From assembly GCA_003024985.2 (NCBI GenBank), contig PXIH01S0011677.1: a stretch of DNA of 10,351 nt; one strand, 5' to 3'. Within the stretch, counting starts at the first letter, position 1. The number at the start of each line of letters is the position of its first letter. Made by a program: the position numbers and the translations under genes. The notes below the pieces were generated by a model. It made no database searches, was not told the DNA's origin, and saw only the letters and a program-made list of their open reading frames with translations. This document shows, piece by piece, positions 1-7,687 of this stretch. This stretch comes from Euperipatoides rowelli (taxonomy: Eukaryota; Onychophora; Udeonychophora; Euonychophora; Peripatopsidae).

Positions 1-261
1 TTTCAAGTTTTTAAATCAATTTTTCTGGAAACATGACTCATTTTTTTAACTTTTTCGATACTTTCGTTCATAAAACAATCTCAATAAAGACATATACAAA
101 GGTTGGACTCGTAGGAGCAGACAATTAAGTTTTTTTCATTAAAACAAAAAAATGTTACTTTTTTTTTTGAAGGGGAATCACACCCCTTACATATATTTTA
201 TTAACATCATAAAAAATGATACTTTTATAGAATGCAAGGTACGTTTGAAACTAAAAGAAAA
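1..261 (+). other. Untranslated leader and possible end of a 5' LTR of the retroelement
   Basis: This stretch lies directly upstream of the gag start and holds no open frame of note. It is rich in T runs. An AATAAA at 83-88 would fit the R/polyadenylation part of an LTR, and a short perfect hairpin (AAGGGG at 170-175 with CCCCTT at 183-188, 7-base loop) follows. I could not place a convincing primer-binding site; the TTGGACTC at about 103-110 was considered, but I could not match it to a tRNA 3' end. No second copy of this stretch was seen downstream of pol, so calling it an LTR is inference. The window starts inside the element, so the true left end is not visible. Confidence 0.4.
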
Positions 262-1655
262 ATGGCTACCGCAAAGGTAACAGTTATTTAAGGAAGCGCA
301 AGTGGGCCAGATCGCCAAGTTATATCTGAGTTATCCCCTATAACAACCCCTAAGCTTGTTCTCTCAACTGCGGCCATGCCAATAGGAAAAAATCTAACTG
401 ATACCTTAAGTAAAGAATCAGAAAGCCTATCCCCCGTTAATTTCAATAATAACTTAGTAGAAAATCTAACAAAAATCATTGAGGAACAAAGGGCTAATAT
501 AGATAAACTAACTGAGCACGTTAGGGATCTCTTAAACAAAAAATAAATGAGAGAGAACATTAATCGCAAGTTATTGAATATAAGTAGGGATAAGCCTTTA
601 CCTTATGAGGAACAAAGTACCGTACTGTCAGATCAAACTCAATTTAATAATTTTAATAAGCAAAGGGCATTAATATTAAATGATGATGAAGTAACCCCAA
701 ATATATGACCACCTACAAACAGGAGGAATTTAAATCAGGCCCTGGTACCCAAGAGAATACATACAGAATATACACAGAGGAAAAGATCCAGTGTATTTAT
801 GCTGTCTCAATTTACTGCTGGCTCAGCTGACCTGAAAAAATCAGAATGATGGCTAAATCATTTTTAAATTTAGCTAAAGATTTGGGCTGGATGCCTGATG
901 TAATGAAACAGGTCATGGAGACAAAGCTATCAGCCAAGGCATAATGTAAAAAAGGGCCTGGGGAACATCGAAGGCATTACAATACAAGAAAGAGTCAGAC
1001 AATTTAAAATATTGTTTTCTAAAGATCCAATAAAAGACGAAGGGCTCAAATTAGTCATAGCCTGTGTGCAAATACAGGTAGAGTCCCTAGGAGCATATCC
1101 ACAAAGACTAACAACCACTTCCAATGCCCTTAGTTCATGCTGGACTATACCTATGAAGGAGAAGCTCCAATTAACTCAATTTAAAAGTGGGATATCAAAT
1201 TCAGCTATAAGGCTCGATGTCCTAAAACGTGACCCTGAAACATTCCAGAAGCTGTAGATTTTGCCTTAGAAATTGAAGAGTATTATTTAGCGATGGATTT
1301 TACGAAATTAGGCGTTCATATTCTGGAACTTGATTCAGACAACAATGAAAATGAAGATAATCTTTCAAAAGATGTTATAAGACTTAAACACGTTAAGAAA
1401 GGTTTTAAGAAAAAGAAAGTTTTCAAATGATAGTCTCTAAAATCCAAAATAACACATAAACTATTTCTACAAATAAAGTAGAAAATTATAATGTGGGGTT
1501 AGAAACAAAACTAGAAATATCAATCAATTGTCAAAGATTGTTGTATTGCATCAAAGACCCACACTCATTATTTGTGACACCTGTAAGGTCATGGACACAT
1601 TTCAAGATGTCCTAAAAATAATAAACCAAAGGAATCCGTGAGCATGTCAGCCTAA
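262..1655 (+). pseudogene. gag: Broken gag (capsid/nucleocapsid) of the retroelement
   Basis: Gag would form the virus-like particle and bind the element RNA. The ATG at 262 has a favourable context (AAAAATGG) and starts MATAKVTVI, then meets TAA at 289-291. The same frame is otherwise readable to 846, with further stops at 544 (TAA), 706 (TGA) and 847 (TGA). Codons 451-543 form a charged amphipathic helix, probably a coiled coil. Reading moves to frame 849-941, then to about 946-1254, then to 1251-1427 (acidic, ending in a Lys-rich basic stretch). A single zinc knuckle lies at 1573-1610: CDTC, then GH, then SRC, with a frame change between the CxxC half and the GHxxxxC half. Gag reading ends at TAA 1653-1655. 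Total length is about 460 codons, usual for Ty3/gypsy gag. The capsid assignment rests on position and helix-like composition; the zinc knuckle is the firm evidence. Confidence 0.8.
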
Positions 1656-2452
1656 GGCTCCTTTAATCCAGGGGCGTTAAACTCCAACGCCCCTCTCCAA
1701 TAAGTCAGTTCACTGGGGTGAGGGGCATAATAAGCTAAATAAACAAAATGATAATAATAAGTGTGGTCAAACAGTTAAAAAGGTTGAGCAACAGAACAAA
1801 ATTAAACAACCAAATAGCGAAACCGATAAAGATAGGACTACTAATATTATTGAAACTAACAAACTGAATGTAAAGTAGAATCCAATAAACATATCAAAAT
1901 TGACAAGAGACATAAGATTCAGTTCAAAAAGTTTGATATACCAAGGCATAAACCAATCAGCGAGGAGTACGAAGTACAAAAGTCCGAATTACTAAGTCCA
2001 TCTAATAATACAGAGTGCAGCACTAATCATAAGCAGGGTTCTCCTATTAGTAACAATGCTAAAAACAGAATACCTTGGGCACCATCTCTCAAAATGTAAA
2101 CAAGAGAGATGAAACCATTCCTGGGGAAATCATTACTAGTAATAGTTTAGACCATAATAGCAGAAATAAAACAATCAGTAATCCTACTAACCATAACATT
2201 AAAACTAATATCGCTCAAAATATTAATGAAAGTAAGAATGTAAATAAAAGTAATACTAACGTAAGGGATAATATAAATAATATTGTAGATAATAGTAAAA
2301 AAATTGCTGTAAATAGTCATGATAATAAATGTGCTGTAAATATGAGTAACAATCAAAATGACAATATAAATAATGTAAATATTTTAAATCCTCGTCCTCC
2401 TGTCCATATTAGTAAAAATGAAAAAAAAAAAAAAACAGAAAAATTTGTGTAA
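1642..2452 (+). pseudogene. Asn/Lys-rich linker between nucleocapsid and protease
   Basis: This low-complexity, hydrophilic coding stretch joins gag to pol. Frame 1642-1875 contains a stop at 1678 and the peptide KVEQQNKIKQPNSETDKD. Frame 1866-2099 is open for 77 codons without an ATG and includes IPRHKPISEEYEVQKSE. Frame 2075-2452 is extremely Asn-rich (for example NVRDNINNIVDNSKK) and runs into fifteen A residues at 2421-2435, where the frame is lost just before the protease. The TTG at 2075 is not a credible start; the frame is an internal segment. The three overlapping frames chain together in order, which shows a once continuous gag-pro reading. No domain is recognised here. Such linkers are variable between elements, so function cannot be read from it. 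Confidence 0.65.
1671..1726 (+). promoter_or_regulatory. Two overlapping, mutually exclusive RNA hairpins at the gag-pro junction
   Basis: A perfect 8-bp stem (GGGGCGTT 1671-1678 with AACGCCCC 1686-1693, 7-base loop) starts 15 bases after the gag stop at 1653-1655. Its right arm shares bases with a second perfect 7-bp stem (GCCCCTC 1689-1695 with GAGGGGC 1720-1726), so only one can form at a time. The position is where Ty3/gypsy elements often use recoding to make Gag-Pol. The frame that opens next is +1 relative to the last gag frame. A recoding role is inference; in a copy this damaged the frame change may be a plain mutation. Confidence 0.4.
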
Positions 2453-2805
2453 AATTTTTATATGATTATCCTACAAAACCATTCATAAAAATAAAGAATT
2501 TTAATCAAGATTTCTATGCACTGCTGGATATTGGTTCTGAATACACAATTATTGGCAAAAAGTGTGTATCACCTGAACTAAGAGCATGTACACAGGAGTC
2601 AGTTACCCTGATATCACCAGTAGCAGATCAATCTATGTTAGCAAAGAAATCTGTAGTCAATTTTACTTTAGAAAATTTTAGCTTTTTACAATCTGTTCTT
2701 ATTGCACGAATGAATCTAGATTCCTGTTTCAGCGTAATATTAGGAATGGATTTTTTATCCACCCATAAGACACGTTTGGAATTTCCAAAGAATGATATTT
2801 TTTAA
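2443..2805 (+). pseudogene. pol: Retroelement aspartic protease
   Basis: This would be the enzyme that cuts the Gag and Gag-Pol precursors, working as a dimer inside the particle. The frame is open from 2443 to TAA at 2803-2805. The catalytic loop reads LLDIGSE with the Asp codon at 2527-2529; the family norm is D-T/S-G-S/A, so Ile stands at the Thr/Ser position. The second signature, ILGMDFL at 2737-2757, matches the classic I-L/I-G-x-D-F/W-L element of Ty3/gypsy proteases. The spacing between the two, about 70 residues, is normal. The frame enters from the linker through a 15-A run and leaves through a six-T run (2798-2803), both with frame changes. There is no start codon of its own; it is part of the polyprotein. 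The identification is firm. Activity is doubtful because of the Ile and the flanking breaks. Confidence 0.9.
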
Positions 2806-3125
2806 TTTAGCTGTAAATACTGAATGGAGTGAATTTGCTAAACAATCAGCTAGTTTCTCCACAATGAATGTGCAGCCTGCTCAACCAATTCAGCTGATAG
2901 TTTACATGGCATTTTTAAAGTGAAAGAGCTAGAGCTGAAAGAATTTTATAAAGACAAACTAAAAATTTGTTGACACATTATGAACTTATATTGATAGAGG
3001 ACATGGAAATAATTACAGGTGCCCATGTACTCCCGGTAGAAACTAAGTTTAGTAATAATGATAATATACACCAAAAACAATATAGGATAGTTCACTCGCT
3101 GTATGAATCCCTAAAAAAAAGATAG
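2804..3125 (+). pseudogene. pol: Protease-to-RT connection region of pol
   Basis: Four short frames follow one another. They are 2804-2920 (ending at TGA 2921), 2893-2970 (ending at TGA 2971), 2967-3122 (ending at TAG 3123) and the entry into RT at about 3119. Readable pieces include VNTEWSEFAKQSASFS and the acidic LLTHYELILIEDMEI, followed by THVLPVE-like residues just upstream of RT. The last frame change falls in a run of eight A (3113-3120). In Ty3/gypsy elements the N-terminal fingers of RT begin here, so this is a damaged part of one polyprotein and not a separate gene. No domain match is claimed beyond position. Confidence 0.7.
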
Positions 3126-3907
3126 CACAGCTTGAAACTGCGGGCATCCTGCAACTGACTCGAGATGCAATGTGCATCTTTTGGTGGCACCAAAATGTGA
3201 TAATATCAATGATATTAGAATAGTCTTGGACTTAAGAAAGGTAAACATGCAAATAGAGCCATACAAATTCCTTCTTATGCGCATAGACAATATTCTATTA
3301 AGACTAGGCAGAGCAAAATACTTCACACTGGATTTAAATAATGGGTATTACAATGTAGACCTAGCAGAAGAAGTGCAATACAAATTTTCTTTTGAATTGC
3401 CCTGGGGGAGGTGGACTCTAAAACGTTTACCACAAGGATTATCAAACTCCACTGCCATGTTTCAGGAGATAATTAATAAATACTTGCAAAATATTAAGTC
3501 TAAAGACAAGGTTTTAGACTACTTAGACAATATAATAATTTTTTCAGAAATGATAGATGGGCATTTAGAAGTTTTGGAGGAAGTGCTTGGGACCTTTAAA
3601 AAAATAAACATGGCAATAAAGCCTAGTAAATGTTGCCTATTCAGAGCATCCCTTAAATTTTTGGGACATATAATCGATAAAAACAGCAGTAGGCTTACTG
3701 TCCAAAATACTGTTTCAGTAACCGAGTTCCCTAGGCCAAATACTATCAAACAAGTTAAAAGCTTTTTGGGATCGGTGGGTTTTTATCATCGTTACATTAA
3801 AAAATTTACTGGGTTGCCCCCCCTTGTACTCTTATCTAAAAAAAGGGATGGAAAAATAGTCTGGTCTCCTGAAGCAGGACATGACTTTGTTTCATTAAAA
3901 AAATCAA
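3119..3907 (+). pseudogene. pol: Reverse transcriptase domain with altered active site
   Basis: RT copies the element RNA into DNA. The fingers start in frame at 3119 (IAQLETAGILQLT), then shift into the long frame opening at 3172. In order: DIRIVLDLRKVN (motif 1-2), YFTLDLNNGYYNVDL with the first catalytic Asp at 3331-3333 (residue 54 of the long frame), LKRLPQGLSNSTAMFQE (template-grip/primer region), then YLDN at 3520-3531 (residues 117-120), FLGHIID, and the connection VKSFLGSVGFYHRYIKKF. The family norm at the active site is YxDD, usually YLDD in Ty3/gypsy; here the second Asp codon is AAT (Asn), which should abolish polymerase activity. The frame is lost at seven A (3897-3903). The identification is as firm as anything in the window. 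Confidence 0.96.
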
Positions 3908-4319
3908 CTCACGCTAGCTCCATTATTAGCACAACCCAATTTCTCAAAACCATTTTTTTGTCTCAACTGACGCATCAAAAATAGATCTAGGTGGGATACT
4001 CAAGCAATAAAATGCATAGGGTCTCACGCAGTCAGTAGTGGACTGCACTCAAAAGGTAAACAAAGTTGAGCTCAATTATGCGACCATAGAAAAGGAGGCA
4101 CTAGCAATTGTATACACCCTACAGCAGTTCAGGCATATTATTTATGGCTACCCTTTGATACTAAGGACTGATCACAGGCCTCTCACTTATGTTTTTAAGC
4201 TCAAAGACAGGAATCAGTGCCTAATAAGATGGCTGCTACATTGTCAGGATTTCCGGTTACAATTCCAACATAGGCCTATACCCGGAAAATTCAATGTCTT
4301 CACAGATTGGCTTTCGTGA
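3908..4319 (+). pseudogene. pol: RNase H domain of pol
   Basis: RNase H degrades the RNA strand of the RNA-DNA hybrid during reverse transcription. The link from RT, LAPLLAQPNFSKPF, is read in frame 3908-3955. After seven T (3953-3959) the frame changes and gives FVSTDASKIDLGG. Two stops interrupt it at 4008 (TAA) and 4017 (TAG). It continues as NYATIEKEALAIVYTLQQF, LRTDHRPLTYVF and FNVFTDWLS, ending at TGA 4317-4319. The four expected acidic positions are all present: Asp in TDAS (3969-3971), Glu in EKE (4095-4097), Asp in RTDH (4170-4172) and Asp in TDWLS (4305-4307). The reading frame then carries straight on into the integrase, so the TGA is an internal break and not a natural end. The stretch around 4010-4050 seems rearranged. 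Confidence 0.93.
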
Positions 4320-4725
4320 AGCCCTGAGCCAGAAAATTCCACTAACGTAGCTGTAATAGGAAAAGTGAGAGAGCCATTGTCAATTGTCAGGCTTTCAAAA
4401 GCGCAAGCAGATGAATTCTGTAAAAGTATCAAAGACAGAATTCGTCAAGGTCAATTTAAAGAAAACGAATACATTCTGGATGAAAATCAATTTATTCTGA
4501 AAGAAGTAAAATGTTTTCATGATTTTGGTGGTTTACCATATGCTAGTGCCACATGTGCTGGTCTAAGACATGATTTGTAACTACCATGACACTATAATAA
4601 GTGGTCACCTTTCCCTTTCCAAAACATTATGGAAAATAAAGTCCAGTTTGACATGGCGAACAATGCATGAAGACATTCAGACCTATATTGCCTCCTGTGA
4701 CATGTCAAAAAAGGAGTGTGCATAG
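4320..4725 (+). pseudogene. pol: Integrase N-terminal HHCC zinc-binding domain
   Basis: This domain helps the integrase multimerise and engage the LTR ends. It follows RNase H in the same frame (SPEPENSTNVAVIGKVREP) and includes the helical stretch up to TAA 4578-4580. Reading then moves to frame 4579-4722: HDTIISGHLSLSKTLWKI supplies the paired His residues, TWRTMHEDIQTYIASC matches the usual W..M..D...Y...C pattern, and the first Cys is at about 4696. The second Cys is found only after a further frame change, in CQKRS just downstream, giving the normal Cys-x2-Cys spacing at nucleotide level. All four zinc ligands are thus visible but spread over two frames. The frame meets TAG at 4723-4725. 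Confidence 0.88.
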
Positions 4726-5251
4726 AACCAAGGCACAGTTACAACCCATGCATCCCAGTACCATCCCATTCGAGAAGTTGTACATGGACATACTCAGACT
4801 GGTTAATACTACTACCAAAGGTAATAAGCATATTATTCTCTGGACCGATGACTTGTCCCATTTTTGCATAGTTAGCCCTTTAAAAAAACATGGAGGCTAG
4901 CTACCACTATAGCTTAAGACTATTATGCAGAACATATTTTCCAAATATGGGGGTTCCAAGGAAATAATCACTGATGAGTAAGATTTATAAATCATTATGT
5001 GCTTGCCTTGGAGTAAATAAAATTTTTACATCTGGGTACAGACCCTCTAGCAATGGCATGACAGAAAGAGCTAACACCAAAATAATCAGTGTACTAGCTA
5101 AAATAGTAGACAAAAATTATAAAAACTGGGATGATTTGCTACCATACACGTTATATGCGCACAATTCTGTAGTCCACAGATCTACAAATCAGTCACCTTT
5201 TTTACATTATACATAGACCCTGTAACACAATTTATCTGCGGAATGAAGTAG
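4697..5251 (+). pseudogene. pol: Integrase catalytic core (split DDE)
   Basis: The core joins the element DNA to the host chromosome using a D, D, E triad. The first Asp is in LYMDIL (4787-4789), inside the typical stretch from HPSTIPFEKLYMDIL to GNKHIILWTDDLSHF, which ends at TAG 4898-4900. The region 4901-4960 is scrambled over frames (YYAEHIF, then KYGGSKEIITDE). The second Asp is at 4973-4975, directly followed by TAA 4979-4981. The next frame, from 4974, gives GVNKIFTSGYRPSSNGMTER with the catalytic Glu at 5064-5066, then WDDLLPYTLYAHNSVVHRST, a classic end of this domain, and stops at TAG 5214-5216. A short frame runs on to TAG 5249-5251. The second Asp to Glu interval is about 30 codons against the usual 35 or more, so a few codons may be missing. 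Confidence 0.93.
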
Positions 5252-5884
5252 ATTCAGACATCACAGACATTGTGCAGGAACTAATAGAGCATTTGACCAT
5301 AGCACGCGCACAAGTACATGAAAACTTAACTCGCGCCACATTTAATTCTTGCACTAAGAAACAAGGAAAATTCAAGTTGCACAGATATTTGTTGGGCCAG
5401 CCTGTACTTGTGTCAGACCCTACATCATATACTGGGGCCAATAGGAAATTAAAACCATGTTTTAGAGGTCCCTATCACATAGTGTCTCATAGTTCATTAG
5501 TCAATTATCAAGTGAGGAGCATTGAGAACCAAAAATAATTTAAAAGCTTGCATGTTGATAGGATGAAACCTTACTATCACAGATACACTTTTGCTGACAC
5601 TTCTGTGAATATAGATCCAACTTTTAATAATGATTTGCAACAGTCATGGAGTCAAGATAATGTAACAAAAAAGAGCCCTAGAGGACATGTTACAGCTGAT
5701 TGTATTTATCATAACACTAATGAAAAAGATTGTAGTCAATGTAAAGATTTAAACATACCTATCGATGNTACACAAAAAAAAAGCTCAACCGCAACAAACT
5801 GCCAACCCCCAGCCCGCAGTTGATGATCATCAACTTCCACATTACTCACTTAGACCTAGAAAAGCTAGGGTAGGTATGAAGTAA
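5242..5884 (+). pseudogene. pol: Integrase C-terminal GPY/F module and end of pol
   Basis: The frame is open from 5242. It starts VDSDITDIVQELIEHLTIAR, then LGQPVLVSDPTSYTG and KLKPCFRGPYHIVSHSS, where the Gly-Pro-Tyr at 5467-5475 is the GPY/F signature of Ty3/gypsy and gammaretroviral integrases. TAA at 5536-5538 interrupts it; the same frame resumes as LHVDRMKPYYHRY, the usual close of the module. A tail of about 110 residues with a few Cys/His follows. It runs to TGA 5821-5823 in this frame. After nine A (5774-5782) another frame continues to TAA 5882-5884 and ends HYSLRPRKARVGMK, a basic end common in such polyproteins. This second reading is the more likely natural C-terminus. There is one undetermined base at 5767. 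Confidence 0.88.
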
Positions 5885-6956
5885 GTGAACAAAATTATTC
5901 AACAAAAAAAAGAAAGCTTTCAAATAAATCTTTTCCAGAAAAGTAAAGTCGCTGTGAAATTTTGAGAAACAAATAGAGTAATAAGCGCATCAGCTAAAAA
6001 AAATTACAAGGTGTTTTTGATAAAGAAATCAAAAGAGAGGCTAAGAAATTTTTAATACAAAATAATTGGCTTATCAAAAGTAAAAAGAAAACACTGTAGC
6101 TGAAAGCTCTTTAGAACAAAGATGTTTTAGCATATCATTTAAAACCTTTTAGTGAATTCAAAAGTTTATGTTCTAGCGTTGAAGTTTTAGCCCAAAACAT
6201 TCTACACACTTTCCTAGTGTTGTTACCTTTACACGCGGTATGAAAAATTATAAATACGGGTAAACAATTCTGGAATATAGGTATATAAATAAAAGTAAAC
6301 AAATTTTTAAAAAAATTAAGAATACAAAGAGATATAAATGTGGAATGTTTTGAATCAATATTTCCTATTATTTAGCACAAAGAGAAGGAATATAAAAAGA
6401 ATGTATGTTAAAATCAGTAAGTTTCCTCGTTATCTACTTCAGAGAGGGAAAGCGTCAAATAATTTAATACTTAATAAACTAACATGTCTTGGTTTTGTTC
6501 TTTAAAGGAAGAGGGAGAGCAGCTTTAATAAAAATTAAGATAAATAAATACTCACCTTTAAAAGATTGGCAGCTATTGATAAACTGTCTGTATTTAACAA
6601 ATGGAACAAAATATCAATCAAATTAAAAAAAAGGATAACTATTTTTTTTATACATTTTCAGTATTTGTCATTGTGTCATTGTATGGAAGACAGAGAATTT
6701 CTTGGCAGAACCGTCAATTTTGTTATCACAAATAAAGGCTATTTTTATTGTATCATTAGACATTAGTAACAAAAGTAAATAATTTTTAAATAAAAGAAAG
6801 TAACAAAATGATTAATTTTAATGCCCTTTAAATAAGTGATGACAATTTTGTTAGTAACGCGGAAAGGAATTTTTAAAAATAATATATTTAAAGTCCTTAC
6901 AGTAAAATACTCTGTGTTAATACAGGCATAATGATATGTCTTTAAGAAGAAAATTA
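5885..6956. other. AT-rich stretch without a supported gene
   Basis: No gene is supported in this kilobase of AT-rich sequence. The only readable piece is plus frame 5998-6240, which has two TAG codons (6097, 6112) and then 42 open codons (HLKPFSEFKSLCSSVEV). It lies where an envelope-like third gene would sit, but has no signal peptide, Cys pattern or furin-type site, so it is not called. A minus-strand frame, 6981-6763, is open for 72 codons without an ATG. Given the base composition that length is expected by chance. The 3' LTR should be in this stretch if it survives, but no repeat of positions 1-261 was seen by eye. Confidence 0.5.
5904..5916 (+). other. Possible polypurine tract after pol
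   Basis: A 13-base all-purine run (eight A, G, three A, G) lies 20 bases after the end of pol. Plus-strand DNA of LTR elements is primed from such a tract immediately before the 3' LTR. However, the following bases do not start with TG and no copy of the left end follows, and A-rich runs are common in this window. The call therefore rests on position only. Confidence 0.2.
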
Positions 6957-7687
6957 TTAAAGTTTTTTTTTTAAAATAAAGTCAATTATTCCACCGCCTT
7001 GCTTTGGTTGCCTTAAAGTCGACCGCACACTGTCTTCTGCTGGGATTTATTCGATTTGTACTAGTTTGTACTCCCTTGCTGAGATGGATGACTTCCTTCC
7101 ATCGACAATGACATTTCCATGCATGAAACTTCCCTGACTTGACTCTTCCATCGATGTGGCGGCAGTGACCAATGCCGTTTCTCCTTGTGCAGGTCTCACA
7201 TCGGAGGATTTGGGTTTGGTCTGCGTATTGATCATGGACAATTGAGAGTTCTCACCTTCCAAGGTGATGTTCCCCATGGCAGCACTGAGATGATCCATCA
7301 GGTTGGTACCTCGATCCATCTTTTCAAATACTACCCTCATGCACCTTTTAGCCATAAGTTTGGCGTGTTTGTTGTGGCAAACTTAAGACTATCTTTGTGA
7401 TAGCACGTAAATTCTCAGTCCATTTGATCAGTAAATGTGTTGTATCTTACCGTCGCCCACCGAATCACCTCTAATTCATTGGCTTGGAGGAGACTACATT
7501 GCTGAATTCTTAGTAGGGCTGCAGAATTTACTCAGGAGGTCTCTTCTAGAGCTTCCTCTATCAAAAATGTGCCTTGCAAATTGCCCATATTATAGGAGGA
7601 AATAAGGCAGAGATCACACCGTCTCTTCCTGATCAGCTTCAGCATCCTTTTGCTGAGTTTTTTGTAAAGAACGTTTGGGTCAGTCAT
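6957..7687 (-). pseudogene. Unidentified intronless broken gene in a GC-richer island
   Basis: I do not recognise this protein. The minus strand reads from ATG 7687 (after an in-frame TAA) as MTDPNVLYKKLSKRMLKLIR, Lys/Arg-rich, to TGA 7534-7532 (51 codons). The same frame continues through NSAALLRIQQCSLLQANELE. Near 7420 the reading moves to a frame holding LRAITKIVLSLPQQTRQTYG (TAA 7350). It then moves to the frame of the 102-codon ORF at 7355-7047, with CMRVVFEKMDRGTNLMDHLS, then a Ser/Gln/Thr-rich, probably disordered part ending EYKLVQIE (TAA 7049-7047). The same frame continues with SVRSTLRQPKQGGGIIDF to TAA 6959-6957. The pieces chain in order on one strand over about 240 codons. A hand count of 7081-7140 gives 43% GC, against 25% for 6841-6900. 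There are no introns, and ten A (RNA sense) lie at the 3' end (6972-6963), so a retrocopy or an endogenous viral gene are both possible. Coding origin is likely; function is unknown. Confidence 0.6.

Larger units (their letters stand above)
262..5884 (+). mobile_element. Decayed Ty3/gypsy-type LTR retrotransposon (gag-pol body)
   Basis: The domain order is gag with a CCHC knuckle, aspartic protease, reverse transcriptase, RNase H, then integrase with HHCC, DDE and GPY/F parts. Protease-RT-RNase H-integrase is the order of Ty3/gypsy elements and vertebrate retroviruses, and differs from Ty1/copia, where integrase precedes RT. The coding part is about 5.6 kb, a normal size. Many nonsense codons and frameshifts interrupt it, so it is a non-autonomous relic, although the domains are still easy to read. 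No 3' LTR and no target-site duplication were recognised, so the right boundary is uncertain; 5884 is only the end of the pol reading. The clade within Ty3/gypsy cannot be assigned without a tree. It could also be called an endogenous retrovirus-like element, but no envelope gene was found. Confidence 0.95.

Noticed and set aside
103-125. Primer-binding site starting at TTGGACTCG
   Set aside because: The complement does not look like the 3' end of a tRNA I can name, and the LTR end is not defined.
288-569. Minus ORF of 93 codons over the gag start
   Set aside because: It is antisense to the gag N-terminal frame that begins at ATG 262.
1767-1979. Minus ORF of 70 codons in the gag-pro linker
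   Set aside because: It is hydrophobic only because it is antisense to Asn/Lys-rich coding; the plus strand chains with gag and protease.
4244-4432. Minus ORF across the RNase H-integrase junction
   Set aside because: Shadow of well-identified pol domains on the plus strand.
6566-6766. Plus ORF of 66 codons with an acceptor-like TTTTCAG at 6655-6661
   Set aside because: Composition follows local AT bias, length is expected by chance, and no domain is visible.
7185-7400. Plus ORF of 71 codons
   Set aside because: It lies opposite the better minus-strand reading of the 6957-7687 gene relic and is its shadow.
7420-7450. Splice donor GTAAG (minus strand, 7450-7446) with an intron inside the 6957-7687 relic
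   Set aside because: No acceptor gives the right phase before the next in-frame stop, and the interval itself reads as protein (LRAITKIVLSLPQQTRQTYG), so frameshifts explain it better.
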